DNA of 64,000 nt. Source: Tuctoria greenei (taxonomy: Eukaryota > Streptophyta > Magnoliopsida > Poales > Poaceae). Where the stretch lies: NCBI GenBank assembly GCA_036927565.1, contig JAYESD010000001.1, positions 288,435,560 through 288,499,559 on the forward strand, in the 5' to 3' direction. The notes under the pieces are model-generated. The model was not told the origin of the DNA, ran no database searches, and saw nothing but the letters and a program-made list of their open reading frames with translations. Position 1 is the first letter of the stretch. The number at the start of each line of letters is the position of its first letter. Positions 21,120 to 32,764 of this stretch are shown in pieces. The translations under genes were made by a program, and so were the position numbers.

Positions 21120-21455
21120 CACGAAATATTGGACAAGTCCGAAAAGGACCGGACTAGTCCGAAGTCGTCCAGAGAGAAAATCGGACAAGTCTGGCCAAAC
21201 ATCGGACAAGTCCGACTTTAAACAGAGAGGAAATCGGACAAGTCCGCTGGAACACCGGACTAGTTCGGAAAAGTCCAAGGACTTAGCAAATTTTCAAGGA
21301 TTCTTGGAATATGGGACTAGTACGCACAAAATCGGACAAGTCCAAAAGTTTCCAGTGTCAAAAATCGGACTAGTCCGCAGCAAAAACGGACAAGTCCATT
21401 TTTAGCCAGAGAGAAATCAGACTAGTCCTCAGCAAAATTGGACTAATCCGCACTT
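21120..21455. repeat. Palindrome array CGGACWWGTCCG (G2, 3' LTR)
   Basis: Twelve recognisable copies by eye in about 330 bases, alternating ACTAGT and ACAAGT centres with a mean spacing near 27 bases. Variants are single transitions such as CGGACAAGTCTG. The array sits upstream of the TATA box on the minus strand. The homologous array is at 28785-29085. Confidence 0.9.
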
Positions 21456-21605
21456 TCCTGCATTTTAAGTGCTATTTTGTTCCAAATCAATTTTAAATGC
21501 TCCGAATCAATTTCAAACTCGTTCCTCTTTATGTGGATTAATGTTAAACATGTATATGAATGTATGTAGGGCATGATGCATGAAAATGAGGGTGTTACAA
21601 ACCTA

Positions 21606-22990
21606 CCCCCCTTAAAATGAATCTCGCCCTCGAGATTCGACGCGGAAGAGAAGAGATAGGGAAATTCCTTCTTGACATCATCTTCCAATCCCCACGTTGC
21701 TTCTTTTTCTATGTGGTGCTTCCATTGAACTTTACACCATCTAATGACCTTGTTCCTTGTGACCCTCTCCTTAGTTTCCAAGATTTTGACCGGTTGCTCG
21801 GCATAAGTCAAATCTTCCTCTAATTCCAATCCTTACATTGGTACTTGTTCTTCCGGTACTCTCAAACACTTCTTGAGCTGGGAAACATGAAAGATATCAT
21901 GGACATCCAAAAGATGAGCTGGCATCTCCAACTTATGCGCTACTTCTCCTCTTTTGTCCAAAATCTTGAATGGTCCAATATAACGAGGTGCGAGCTTGCC
22001 CCTTATGTCAAACCTCTTATGACCTCTCATTGGTGACACCTTGAGGTAAACAAAATCTCCCACTTCAAAGGCTAGTTTCCTTCTTCTATTATCCGCATAG
22101 CCTTTTTGCCTTGATTGGGCAGCCCTCAAGTTCTCACGAATTATTTGGACTTGCTTTTCGGCTTCTTGCAACACATCCGGACCAAATACTTGAGTTTCTC
22201 CTGCCTCATTCTAGAATAAAGGTGTCCTACACTTCCTCCCATAAAGTGCTTCATATGGTGACATCTTCAAACTTGCTTGGTAACTATGTATGAAAATTCC
22301 GCGTATGGCAAGCTTTTGTCCCAACTTTCCCCATGCTTTAAAGCACAAGCTCTTAACATGTCCTCCAGAATTTGATTGGTCCTCTCGGTTTGTCCATCCG
22401 TTTGAGGATGATATGCTGAACTAAAATTCAACCTCGTTCCCAAGGCTTCATGCAATTTTTTCCAAAACCTGGAAGTGAATTGTGAACCTCTATCTGAGAC
22501 TATATTCTTAGGGACTCCATGTCGACACACAATATGCTCCATGTATATTTCGGCCAATTGTGCAGCTGTATACTTGGTCTTCACAGGGACAAAATGAGCT
22601 GACTTGGTTAAGCGATCCACAATTACCGAAATTGAGTCATACCCGGACTGAGTACGTGGTAACCCAACTATGAAGTCCATACCGATTTCTTCCCACTTCC
22701 ATTCCGAGATCTTCAATGGTTGCAATAATTCGGCTGGCCTTTGATGTTCCGCCTTGACTCATTGGCACACATCACACAATGCTACATATTCTGCTATGGC
22801 CTTCTTCATGCTATCCCACCAATAGCAAGTCTTCAAGTCTTTGTACATCTTTGTACAACCAGGGTGAATCGAGTACGGCGAGTCATGTGCCTCTTTTAAT
22901 ATCGTCTACCGAATATGCTTCACATTAGGCACAACGATTTTCTTTCCAAGCCATAAGGTACCATGTTCGTCTTCATCAAATCTGAATTCT
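21606..22990 (-). pseudogene. pol: G2 integrase with chromodomain-like C-terminus
   Basis: The zinc-binding part (about 22740-22920) is broken by stops. The core at 22725-22267 is open and keeps the acidic triad: MDFIVGLPRT, IVSDRGSQFTS and QTDGQTERTNQ. After a frameshift near 22267 the C-terminal domain (GDFVYLKVSPMRG, ARYIGPF-like block, HVSQLKKCL) runs to a stop at 21833. The chromodomain-like end follows (IRWCKVQWKHHIEKEATW, EFPYLF). An extra G in the PPT-overlapping run (six G instead of five) shifts the end of the frame past the normal stop. Confidence 0.85.
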
Positions 22991-23049
22991 CTCCCTTCCT
23001 CGATCCTTTCCTTGATTTCCTTGATCTCCTCATCTGCGGTTTGTGCCTC

Positions 23050-24341
23050 TCAAATTTCTTGCTCCAAGGTTGGGTTTAACTCCATCATCTCCATCTCATT
23101 TACAAACCCAAGGTTCAACCGTTCAAACTCCTTGCATAACTCGGATGGTAACTCTCGAACTGTGAGTTGGTGACTTACTCCCTTTCTACTCAAAGCATCA
23201 GCCACTACATTGGCTTTTCTCGGATGATAGTTGATCCCCAAATCATAATCTTTGATGAGCTCCAACCATCTTCGTTGCCTCAAGTTCAGATCCGTTTGTG
23301 TGAAAATATACTTCAAACTCTTATGATCCGTATAAATATCACACCTATGTACAAGAATGTAGTGTCTCCAAATCTTCAATGCATGTACCACGACCGCGAG
23401 TTCCAAATCGTGCGTGGGCTCATGTTTCTTCAATTGTCTTGATGCGTAGGCGACCACTTGACCTTCTTGCATCAATACACATCCAAGTCCTTGTCTTGAT
23501 ACGTCGCAATAAATGTCAAAACTCTTGCTTACATCCGGCAATACCAACACTGAGGCTGTTGTCAACTTGTTCTTTAACTCCTCAAAACTATTCTGACAAG
23601 CTTGAGTTCATTGGAACGCCTTTCCCTTCATTAGCAACTCCGTCATAGGCTTGGCTACCTTGGAAAAGTCCTTGATGAATCTACGGTAATATCCAGCCAT
23701 CCCAAGAAAACTCCTTATTTCCTTGACATTTTGCGGTGGTTCCCACTTCAACACGTCTCTCACTTTTCCGGGGTCAACCGATACTCCTCCTCCTGAAATT
23801 ATATAACCCAAAAATGACACCTCCCTCAACCAAAACTAACACTTGTTGAACTTGGCATACAATCGATGCTCCCTCAATTTCTACAACGTAAGCCTCAAGT
23901 GTTACTCATGTTCTTTCTCATCCTTCGAGTACATCATAATGTCATCAATAAACACCACAACGAATCTATCCAAGTACTCCATGAAGACCTTATTCATGAG
24001 GTACATAAAGTAGGCAGGCGCATTTGTCAATCCAAATGACATCACGGTGTACTCATAAGATCCATACCGTGTCCTAAAAGCTGTCTTGGGTATGTCCAAT
24101 GGTCTAATCTTCATTTGAAAATATCCCGACCTCAAGTCAATCTTAGAGAAGACACAAGCACCCTTCATATGATCAAACAAGTCTTCTATGTTTCAAGGTG
24201 TACTTGTTCTTGATTGTTACCTCGTTGAGAGCTCGGTAATCCACGCACATCCTTTGGGATCCATCCTTCTTGTCCACAAATAGAACGTGCGCTCCCCAAG
24301 GTGAAGAAACTAGGGCGAATAAAACCTTTCTCTAGTTGCTC
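23050..24341 (-). pseudogene. pol: G2 reverse transcriptase and RNase H
   Basis: RT pieces are FSKIDLRSGYFQMKIRP, MSFGLTNAPAYF and the active site VVFIDDIMMYS (24180-23902), then FLGYIISGGGVSVDPGKV and FLGMAGYYRRFIKDFS (23829-23608). RNase H is FDIYCDVSRQGLGCVLMQ, YTDHKSLKYIFTQ and NVVADALSRK (23565-23050). The pieces are separated by frameshifts and stops. A short stretch before 24180, where RT motif 1 should lie, is out of frame. Confidence 0.85.
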
Positions 24342-26147
24342 TTAAATTTTCTTCTTGAGCTCCGCTAATTCCAAAGGAGGCATCCTATACGGCCTCTTAG
24401 CTATAGGTGCAGTTCCAGGTAATAAATCAATAACAAACTCAAAGTCTCGATCAGGTGGCATACCTGGCAACTCGTCTGGAAAAACATCCAAAAATTCACA
24501 CACCACCGGAATCTCCTCAATTGCGGCACCGTCCATATGATTCAACTCCAATTGCTTCGGTGCGGTTTGAGATGCTTCAAATTCTACGGTGATCCCTTCT
24601 TCATTGGTCAACTTCACCGTCTTCGTGGCACACTCAATAACTCCATTGTGCTTCCTCAACCAGTCCATACCAAGTATAATGTCTAGTCCTTGAGAATCCA
24701 AAACAATGAGGTTGGCGGAGAAGTCTACCCCCCTTATTCTAAGGCTTACTTTTAGACATACTATATTTGTCCTCATCTCTCCTCCAGGAGACTTAACCAA
24801 TAGAGTAAACTTCATATGAGAGATAGGCAAACTATATTTGGCAACATACTTCGATGCAATGAATGAATCCGATGCTCCAGAATCAAATAACATAGTCGCG
24901 GAGTTGGAGTTGGCGAGAAACATACCAATGACCACGTCATCCGCTTGTTGAGCATCCTCCGTTGAGACATGGTTCACGTTGCCACGAGCGAAATTCTGCT
25001 GTCCACGGCTTCCTTGTGGCGCTCCTCCATTGGGTCTTGGGTTTTGCCTCGGCACATTGCTTTCTTGACCAAGGCCTGACTTAGGATATTGATGTGCAAA
25101 GTGTCCAACTTCTCCACAAGTATAGGACTTCTTAACTCCACCAGAATTATTGGGACGAGCTTGGTTTTGAACATTAGCACCAGGAAAATTAGCATGAGGC
25201 GCATAAGGCATTGGAGGCCTAGGTGCTTGCATGACAGGGCGCTGCTGCACAAACTGAGTTGGGCGCGGTGCATAATTAGGGCGCTGGGCAGGAATAGAGG
25301 AGCTGTAATAGGGCGCATTGGGCGGTGCAAGGCTAGGGCGCACATTACTTACTTGTTGCTGTCCTTGATATGGCGCCTTCCTCTTGTTGTCTTGCTCCAT
25401 CTCACGGATCTTGTTCTCAACCACAATTGCTTTGTCCACAAGCTTCTGGAAATTTGCATAGTCACAATTGAGCAATTGCACTTGGATCTCATTGTTCAAG
25501 CCCCTCATGAACAAGTATTGCTTCCGGCTGTCCCGACTAACATCCTCAGGCGCATATCTTGAGAGTTGAGTGAACTTATTGAGATATTCACTCACGCTTG
25601 ATCTTCCTTGCCTTAAATTCTCAAATTCTTGCCTCTTCAAGATCATAACTCCCTCCGACAAATAATGAGAACGAAAATTATCCTTGAATTCGGCCCAAGT
25701 AATTCTCTCTTGTTTCTCATGAGCATTGCAATAAGAATCCCACCAATTCGCTGCTGCTCCAACTAGTTGATGAGAAGCAAACAAGACCTTCCCCCGGTCA
25801 CTGCATTGGACAATAGCAAGCTTCTTCTCCACGGACTTGAGCCAATCATTCACATCCATAGGGTCAGCGGCTTGAGCAAAGGTCGGTGGCCTAGTCCTCA
25901 TAAACTCTCCCAACCGGTTATGAGGTGGTGGGGGTGGCGGTGGAGGCATGTGGGGCTAATTGTTGATATTGCCAGCCTGCAGCTGTCCCATAGTTTGTAT
26001 CATGGTCTGCATGAGCTGGTTTTGCATGGCCAAAAGCCGCTCAATGTTGATAGCTCCATGAGCAGGTCCTTGCCCATTGTTGTTTTGAGGTAGTCCATTG
26101 TTCTCCTCCTCACCATTGCCATCCCTCTGGTTGCGTGTCCTCACCAT
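24342..26147 (-). pseudogene. gag: G2 gag and protease
   Basis: Begins MVRTRNQRDGNGEEENN at 26147, about 270 bases inside the 5' LTR. TAG at 25956-25958 replaces a Gln codon just before a run of eight prolines; the frame is then open for 535 codons. It has the retrotransposon gag domain (DVNDWLKSVEKKLAIVQCS, ANWWDSYC, RQEFENLRQGRSSVSEYL). The knuckle has lost two cysteines (SYTCGEVGHFAHQY instead of CxxC...C). The protease keeps LFDSGASDSFI and LGMDWL. The frame ends at 24342 close to the RT start. Confidence 0.85.
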
Positions 26148-26402
26148 CTGAAGAAAAGCAATAGGTAAGAATTAGAAAACGTCCCCAACTATATGCATCA
26201 AGGGATATGAAACTAAACAGCTAGCTACACTAGCCTAGGTGGACATGGCAATGCTAAAGCATCCCAAAATCCTCTATTAAGCACACAAGCAAACAATATA
26301 TATAGCAAACAGCACCCCAAGCAAAACTCATCGATTCCTGAGTGCTCCTATGTGCTCTAAAGTGTCCATTCTATCTAGGCTGCATCCTATGGTCAACCTG
26401 TA

Positions 26403-26414
26403 GCTCTGATACCA
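26403..26414 (-). other. Primer-binding site of G2
   Basis: TGGTATCAGAGC on the minus strand, three bases inside the 5' LTR. This is the plant initiator-tRNA-Met site. Confidence 0.85.
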
Positions 26415-28605
26415 ATCTATGACGCCCGGTTCCGAAAAGAACCAAGCTAACGCATATGTGTGCCCAGGATGTTCACCACACATACACGAGTGCAATCACA
26501 AACGATATACAGAAAATTACCACGGAACAAGATTAATTAACCAAATTTTATTACACAAACCATATTATCCTCGAACACAAGCACTATCGAATAATAATGA
26601 CAAATTCAACTAATGCAGCGGAAATAAACTAATTAAGCAAACTAAGCAGCATAAGCAATAGGGTATATATGCGCAGCTCCAATCAATACCACAGGCAAAG
26701 ATGACGGTAGACACGGCCTAGAACTCCGCATTATCACCATTAAACTCCCAATCCTGACCTGCAACTGTTGGGGGGATTGCAAGAGTGAGTACATGTCGTA
26801 CTCAACAAGTGTGGAAAGTATGACATGTGGCTTATTCAAATGATGACAATAATAATGGCAAAGTGCTGAAAAGTACATTAAAACATTTGGAAAGAAATAT
26901 ATTATATTTATATGAATCAAACCCATCATAATCATAAGTAATATCATAATTCCAGTCCACAATTCACCATCCTCATCAATAATTCCAGATTTCACCGTTT
27001 GCCAATAACCATATTCAATACCAGAATTTAATCCATAACCATAATACCAACCATAACCATCCCAAATACCATCCCAATACCGAGTTCCCTCTAATCATGG
27101 AAGTTGTCCAGGTGCTCATAACCGGGAGCACGACTATCATGATAGTTTTATTTAACTCTGCAGAGTGTGTACCTCTTTACCCACGTGTTCGTGATTTCAT
27201 CACCTTTCGATGACTAGAACCTCTATTATGTCGTCTCACACTTCCATTGGTGTGTGGCCAAGAGATCACAAAATAGCCTTTACAAATGGACTACTAGCCT
27301 ATTTAGACCCCACTGAGGTTTCACCGGTGGCGATGTCTCCTACAGAGCACATCTTCAACCAAGGGCCCCCTCTTGAGCCATTCGGATCCCAGGGTAGTCC
27401 AACCACTCATCAACAAACCCAATCCAACTACCCCTTCCCCGAGCATCCATAATGGTCCAAACAGTATTGGCAAAGCCCTAATTAATCAGCTACGTCGCAC
27501 CCATACTTGGCCTCATGGTGGCACTGTAAACATGGCTTATTCTCGCATCAACTGGTCCTTAGATCTAAAGCAAGCAAACCACCATAACATCCAACCCATC
27601 CACATACCAGGCTTACTTAGATCACCCATTACCATATAATTTTAACCAATTCATATTAACCATAATCTCATCCATGCATAATTAAAATGAGTGGTATAGT
27701 TGTTCTCCCATCCCAGTTGATTAAGCGAAGCAGAAAGGTAAAAAGCCCTTCCCGACTCCCTACCATATATTCTAGGTGACAAGGGTGGTCAACAAAACTA
27801 GTAAACTTCCTACCATAGGATTTCCCATCAAATTGACACAAGCATGCAGTTTTGCAAACAAAACATTTATTTTAAAAACAGGATCAATATGCTTCAAGGA
27901 CACTTGCCTTGCTCTTGCTGTTGATTAGGGTCAAAGCCTCCAAACTCTTGGTGTTGTAGATCCTCCGCGGCACTCTCTAGCGCAAATCCGTCTAATCCGC
28001 ACAATAAACATACAAGACAAGAAACACAATCAAAGAGTGCACAAATATTACTCAATATGACATGACATGCATGATTGATGCAAATGCAAGGTAGAACTTG
28101 TTACTAGATTGCTTTTAATGATCACTAACTAGTTCTAATAGCTTTTAACAAGTTTATACAGGTTTGGAGTTGATTAGATCAAATTTTAGAATTAATTCAA
28201 CCCAATTTAACCGGGAAGACCGAACTAGTCCGCTAGGGACCGGACAAGTCCGCACTCTACGAGATCAGCAGATTAGGGTTTTCTAGATCGACGTAAATTT
28301 GGAGATTAGGGGTTGAGTTCATGTAAGGAAAAGAGAATAGAAGGTATACCAGGTGTTTAGGACTCCAATGAATCATGAAACTTGGAGGTAACACTTGGAT
28401 CTTGGTGATCTAGGGTTGGTGATGAACTTTGAGGTGAATTGGTGATGAAGAACGAAAGCTTGGTGGAGATCTTGATCCTCCTTCGTTTCCTCCTCTTCGT
28501 CTTGCTTGAGATCTTCTCCTCCCTCCTTGACGGTGGCTCCCCACAAACTAGGGTTTTGGTGGGTGGAAAAGTGGCAAATAGATGTCAATCCAAGGGGTGG
28601 GGCTG

Positions 28606-28614
28606 TTTATATAG
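28606..28614 (-). promoter_or_regulatory. TATA box, 5' LTR of G2
   Basis: CTATATAAAC on the minus strand, conserved with 20954-20960 and with the G3 LTRs. This is the copy placed to drive the element. Confidence 0.7.
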
Positions 28615-28784
28615 AGGTGGAGGCTAGGGTTAGATGGATTTCGATTTTTGGTAGGAGTAGAGGCCGGTTTAGAGTCCCACATGGGCTCTAAAAGAGTTAG
28701 GCACGACGTCCCTAGGCCCACTTAACGTGAAACCTAAGAAACAAGTCGTAAAACAAAAGATCAACTCAGAGTCGCGAAATATGG

Positions 28785-29085
28785 ACGAGTCCGAAAAGGA
28801 CCGGACTAGTCTGAAGTCGTCCAGAGAGAAAATCGGACAAGTCCGACTTTAAACAGAGAGGAAATCGGACAAGTCCGCTGGAACACCGGACTAGTCCGGA
28901 AAAGTCCAAGGACTTAGCAAATTTTCAAGGATTCTTGGTATATCGGACTAGTACGCACAAAATCGGACAAGTCCGAAAGTTTCCAGTGCCAAAAATCGGA
29001 CTAGTCCGCAGCAAAAACGGACAAGTCTGTTTTTATCTAGAGAGAAATCAGACTAGTCCTCAGCAAAATCGGACTAGTCCGCACT
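28785..29085. repeat. Palindrome array CGGACWWGTCCG (G2, 5' LTR)
   Basis: About eleven copies, one fewer than in the other LTR because a copy plus spacer is missing near 28835. Upstream of the TATA box on the minus strand. Confidence 0.9.
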
Positions 29086-29230
29086 TTCCTGCATTTTAAG
29101 TGCGGTTTTGTTCCAAATCAATTTTAAATGCTCCGAATCAATTTTAAACTCGTTCCTCTTTATGTGGATTAATGTTAAACATGTATATAAATGTATGTAG
29201 GGCATGATGCATGAAAATGAGGGTGTTATA

Positions 29231-29580
29231 GAATACCCTTTGGCCACAATTTGTGCCTTATTCCTTGTCACCACCCTGTGTTCATCTTGCTTGTTGCAGA
29301 AGAACCATTTGGTGCCAACGACGTTGAACTTGGGTCTTTCGACGAGTTCCCACACCTCGTTCCGTTTGAAGTTGTTAAGTTCTTCTTGCATTGCCACCAC
29401 CCAATACGGATCTTTCAATGCATCCTCAATCCTGCGCGGTTCCAAAAAGGATACAAAATAGTAATGCTCACAAAAGTTAGCTATGCGAGATCTAGTGGTT
29501 ACTCCCTTTTGGAAGTCACCGATTATGTTGTCGATGGGGTGATCTTTTTGGACGCATTCATGTACTCTTGGGTGTGGCAC
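29231..29580 (-). pseudogene. pol: Sirevirus A RT, N-terminal part
   Basis: Contains FLEPRRIEDALKDPYWVVAMQEELNNF-like features (residues matching the start of the Copia RT domain), NEVWELVERP, VVGTKWFFCNKQ and KAQIVAKGYS. The coding then runs into the LTR end of G2 at the GAATA duplication. The RT resumes at 18759. The stretch 29581-29754 is the degenerate integrase-RT hinge. Classic residues such as KWVFRNK are altered to KWFFCNK. Confidence 0.85.
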
Positions 29581-29754
29581 TTGTGGTCTTGTATCTTCGT
29601 GATCATCTTATTCTCCCCCCTGGATGGTTGCCTTCATTGGTGTGTTTATCATCTTTGTGTTCTTGAGGTTGATCTTGTGTAGAAGCTCCCCCTTGATCCA
29701 TTACCTCGCTTGTGGTTAATCTTCTTCATTTTCATTTGGAGATGGCGCCTGTTG

Positions 29755-30775
29755 TCAAACATCGCCCAACGCAATTCTTCTCAATGCTTGACATGGAGCT
29801 TCTTCTCTATCTAGCAAACATTGATCAACTTGCTCTTCTCGAGAGCCATTAGTTTCATCGAACACTACGTCACATGCTACTTCAACAAGTCCGGAGACCT
29901 TGTTGAAGACACGATAGGCGTAAGAGTTCGAATTATAGCCAAGCAAGAAACCTTCATCAGACTTCGAAGCGAACTTTGAAGTCCTAGGCTTCTTGTTCAA
30001 AATATAACATTTAGAACCAAAAACTCGAAAATAGGAAATATTCGGCTTGTTACCGGTGAGTAGCTCATATGACGTTTTCTTGAGAAGTCGATGAAGATAG
30101 AGTCGGTTTATGGTGTGACAAGCGGTGTTAACCGCTTCCGCCAAAAAATGATCCGAAGTCTTATACTCATGAAGCATTGTCCTTGTCATCTCTATGAGGG
30201 TTCGGTTCTTCCTTTCCGCTACTCCGTTTTGTTGAGGGGAATACGATACTGAGAATTCATGCTTTATCCCTTCTTCGTGTAGGTACTCCTCAATTTGGGT
30301 GTTCTTGAACTTCATGCCATTGTCACTTCGTATGTTCTTGATCTTCAATGAGAACTCATTTTGGGCACGCTTGAGAAACTTCTTAAGGGTTCCTTGAGTT
30401 TTTGTCTTATCATGCAAAAAGAAAACCCACGTGAAGCGCAAAAAATCATCAACAATTACTAAGTCGTATTTGTTACCACTGATGCTTATGTAAGCAATTG
30501 GACCAAATAGGTTCATGTGAAGTAGCTCGAGCGGTCTTGTCGTTTTCATGACATTCTTCGCGGGATGAGTTGCTCCTACTTGCTTCCTGGCTTGGCACGC
30601 GCTACAAGGTCCGTCTTTCTCAAAAACAACATCCTTCAAACCTCGAATGTGATCGCCCTTGAGGAGTTATTGAAGATTCCTCATACCAACATGTGCTAGC
30701 CGTCTATGTCACAGCTAACCAATGTTGGTTTTTGCAATCAAGAATGTATCAAGTTTGGCTTTATCTTTGTTGAAA
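29755..30775 (-). pseudogene. pol: Sirevirus A integrase
   Basis: The zinc-binding region (GPCSACQARK after a broken HRRLAHVG-like part at 30640-30775) precedes the core. The first catalytic position reads LLHMNLFGP, that is Asn where Asp is required. The second (IRSDNGMKFKN) and third (QQNGVAERKNRTLIEM) are kept. The C-terminal part has FRVFGSKCYILNK, FASKSDEGFLLGYN and VACDVVFDE, usual for Copia integrases. The Asp-to-Asn change alone would inactivate strand transfer. Confidence 0.85.
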
Positions 30776-31147
30776 TCAACAAGGTAAAGCTTTCCCCTTT
30801 AACACACCCTTGAATGCAACTGAGTCATCACTCCTTCTAGAGACGGTCACATCCTCATTAGTGAACAAGCAATTATAACCCTTGTCACATAATTGAGATA
30901 TGGACAAAAGGGTATAATCTAAGGAATCAACATGCAAAACATGAGAAAGCGTGTGTTGAGATGATATTGCAATTTTCCCGATACCGAGCACCCTTCCTTG
31001 ACTATTGTCTCCGAAATAGATGCCCTCACTTGGGTCTTCATTTACTTCATACTCAACGAACATCCTTCTTTCTCTAGTCATGTGGTTGGTGCATCCACTA
31101 CGTAGCACCCATTTCAATCCAACAGAGGAATAGGCCTGCAAAAACAA
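30776..31147 (-). pseudogene. pol: Sirevirus A protease
   Basis: Frame of about 120 residues with WVLRSGCTNHMTRERRMF where the family has DSGCTxHMTG. The catalytic Asp has become Arg. FGDNSQGRVLGIGKIAI and the LLSISQLCDKGY block confirm the domain. The frame is shifted by one relative to gag, which ends at 31149. Confidence 0.85.
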
Positions 31148-31148
31148 G

Positions 31149-32764
31149 TTATGCCTTGGTTTTAGGTACCCAAGCTTGCTTGGGTCCTTTGAGGTTAGTT
31201 ACAAGTGATTTGGGAACCCAAACATGGGACTTGGTGTTCCCATGGCATGGCCCAACATATTTGGCATACACTTTACCAATGTTGCTTTTCATAAGAACAT
31301 AAGATGCATCAAAGGTTCTAAACAAAAGTTGTTGCTCATATGAATTAGAATGTTTGGATTTGTCAACATTATTAGCCTTTCTAGCTTGAGGGGAGTTTCC
31401 CTTGATAAAGGCAATGCGCTCCTTGTTATTCTTATGACTTCTAGCATTTTGCCTTTCACCATAAGAATACCCAATGTCATATTTTACATTAGGAGGTCTT
31501 GTGGCCAATTATGCACTGCATGCATACTTGATCTTCTCCTTGTCAAATATTCCACTATGGGCAGGATGCTTGTCCTTTACCAAGTTTGACTTATCCTTCA
31601 AGTTAGCTTCAATTGTAGCACACGTACAAGTAGTAGCAGTTTCAGATTTTAGGTGTTGAGAAGGTGAGCTCGAAGAGGATGAAGGGTCACATTGCTTGAG
31701 GGACTCAACTTGTACTTCAAGAATCTTGTTAACTTTGGTCAAGTTAGCAAGTTCATCCTTGATAATTACATTTGAGTCGCTTAACTTGCAAGCTTCCTTG
31801 CTTGAAGCTAACTAAAGCTCTAGTGACTTGCTTCGCTCCTTTTCATGTTCCAGGAGCTTTTTGATCTTAAGATACTCCTCCTTTTGAAGGATGATCATAT
31901 CTTCTTGGCGATCAACAAGCTCCTCATTATCAATAAGTTTATCCATTAATAATTTCATTTTTGTGGTAGTTTTCTTATCTAGGCCAACAAGCATATCTTC
32001 ATTGTCACTATTGGCATCACTATCGCTAGAGTAAGAATGCGAGGAGGAAGATTTAGAGGTTACCTTTCTTTTACCTTCCTTCGCCATGAGACAGGTGTCG
32101 TTGTCCTTCCATGCGCTGATAGTTGGGAAGAGGGTCAACATCTTGGTCATCTTCTTGATGTCTATGCTAGCCATCTCCTCTTCCTCTTCGGACGAGGACA
32201 CATCATTTGAGTCCCACTCCTTTCCTTGGTGCGCCTGCCCAACTTGCTTTTTCTTCTTGAAGAACTTCTTAGGTTGAGGCTTTGCTTCCTTGGTCTTCTT
32301 CTTGTTTTCTTCATAAGGGCAATCAACTATAAAGTGGTCATATTCACCACAGTTATAGCATGCCCGCCTCAACTTTGGTCTTGATTTATCTTTGTATTTC
32401 CCTTCGTTTTGTTTACCCCCTTGTCTTCTTTTCATCATCCTTTTGAGTTTCTTCATGAAGAGGATCATGTCTTCTTCATCTATGTTGCTTCTCTCATCAT
32501 CACTATCTTCTTCTTCTTGAGTCTCTCGAGCTTCTTTTTGATAAGGGCTTGCAAGTGGATTTCAAAGCGACCCCCTTCTTCTTTGCCTAGGTGAAGTCGG
32601 CAATTTCCTTTACATGTTTTGCTTGCTTCTCCATCATCTTGAAATTGATGATCTTCCCAAGCAATTCATCCGGGGTCATTTTCTTGTACCCGGGGCTTTC
32701 TCTAATCATCGAGCACAAGGTAACATTGCGAGGAATGAAAGCTCTAAGAATGAGCTTCACCACC
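31149..32764 (-). pseudogene. gag: Sirevirus A gag, C-terminal part
   Basis: Picks up at the CCACC duplication next to G1 with KLILRAFIPRNVTLCSMI and runs in pieces. The CCHC knuckle CYNCGEYDHFIVDC is in the 32468-31812 stretch, followed by a Lys- and Glu-rich coiled-coil region. The frame from 32468 to 31149 is the same throughout and is broken only by TAG near 31812 and TAA near 31509. The end, VWVPKSLVTNLKGPKQAW then stop, is the typical Sirevirus gag C-terminus. The segment 32470-32586 is out of frame. Confidence 0.8.

Larger units (their letters stand above)
18760..21599 (-). repeat. 3' LTR of G2
   Basis: Starts TGTGACGCC and ends GGGTGTTACA on the plus strand; 2840 bases. It holds a conserved U5 stem-loop (19135-19151), a 14-bp near-palindrome (about 19481-19494), a palindrome pair (20570-20605), a TATA box (20954-20960) and a large CGGACWWGTCCG array (21120-21455). 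Confidence 0.95.
18760..29230 (-). mobile_element. Tekay/Del-type Gypsy element G2 (decayed)
   Basis: Inserted in the RT of Sirevirus A with the exact target duplication GAATA (18755-18759 and 29231-29235). LTRs are 18760-21599 and 26418-29230. Order gag-PR-RT-RH-IN with a chromodomain-like C-terminus is that of chromoviruses of the Tekay clade. Several stops and frameshifts make it inactive. The LTR pair is similar throughout, so the copy is fairly young. Confidence 0.95.
26418..29230 (-). repeat. 5' LTR of G2
   Basis: Plus-strand ends are TA...TA, each one transition away from TG...CA. It is 2813 bases and collinear with 18760-21599. Contains the stem-loop 26787-26803, the 14-bp palindrome ACTATCATGATAGT at 27133-27146, the palindrome pair at 28218-28254, the TATA box at 28606-28614 and the array at 28785-29085. 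Confidence 0.95.

Noticed and set aside
21120..21455. CRISPR-like array of short repeats with spacers
   Set aside because: Units are 12-base palindromes with variable spacing inside LTRs of eukaryotic retroelements; there are no cas genes and the repeats are not uniform.
21120..21455. Binding site for Gal4-type Zn2Cys6 or DREB factors
   Set aside because: Half sites CGGAC/GTCCG resemble several known motifs, but Gal4-type factors are fungal and the DREB core (CCGAC) does not match. Not claimed.
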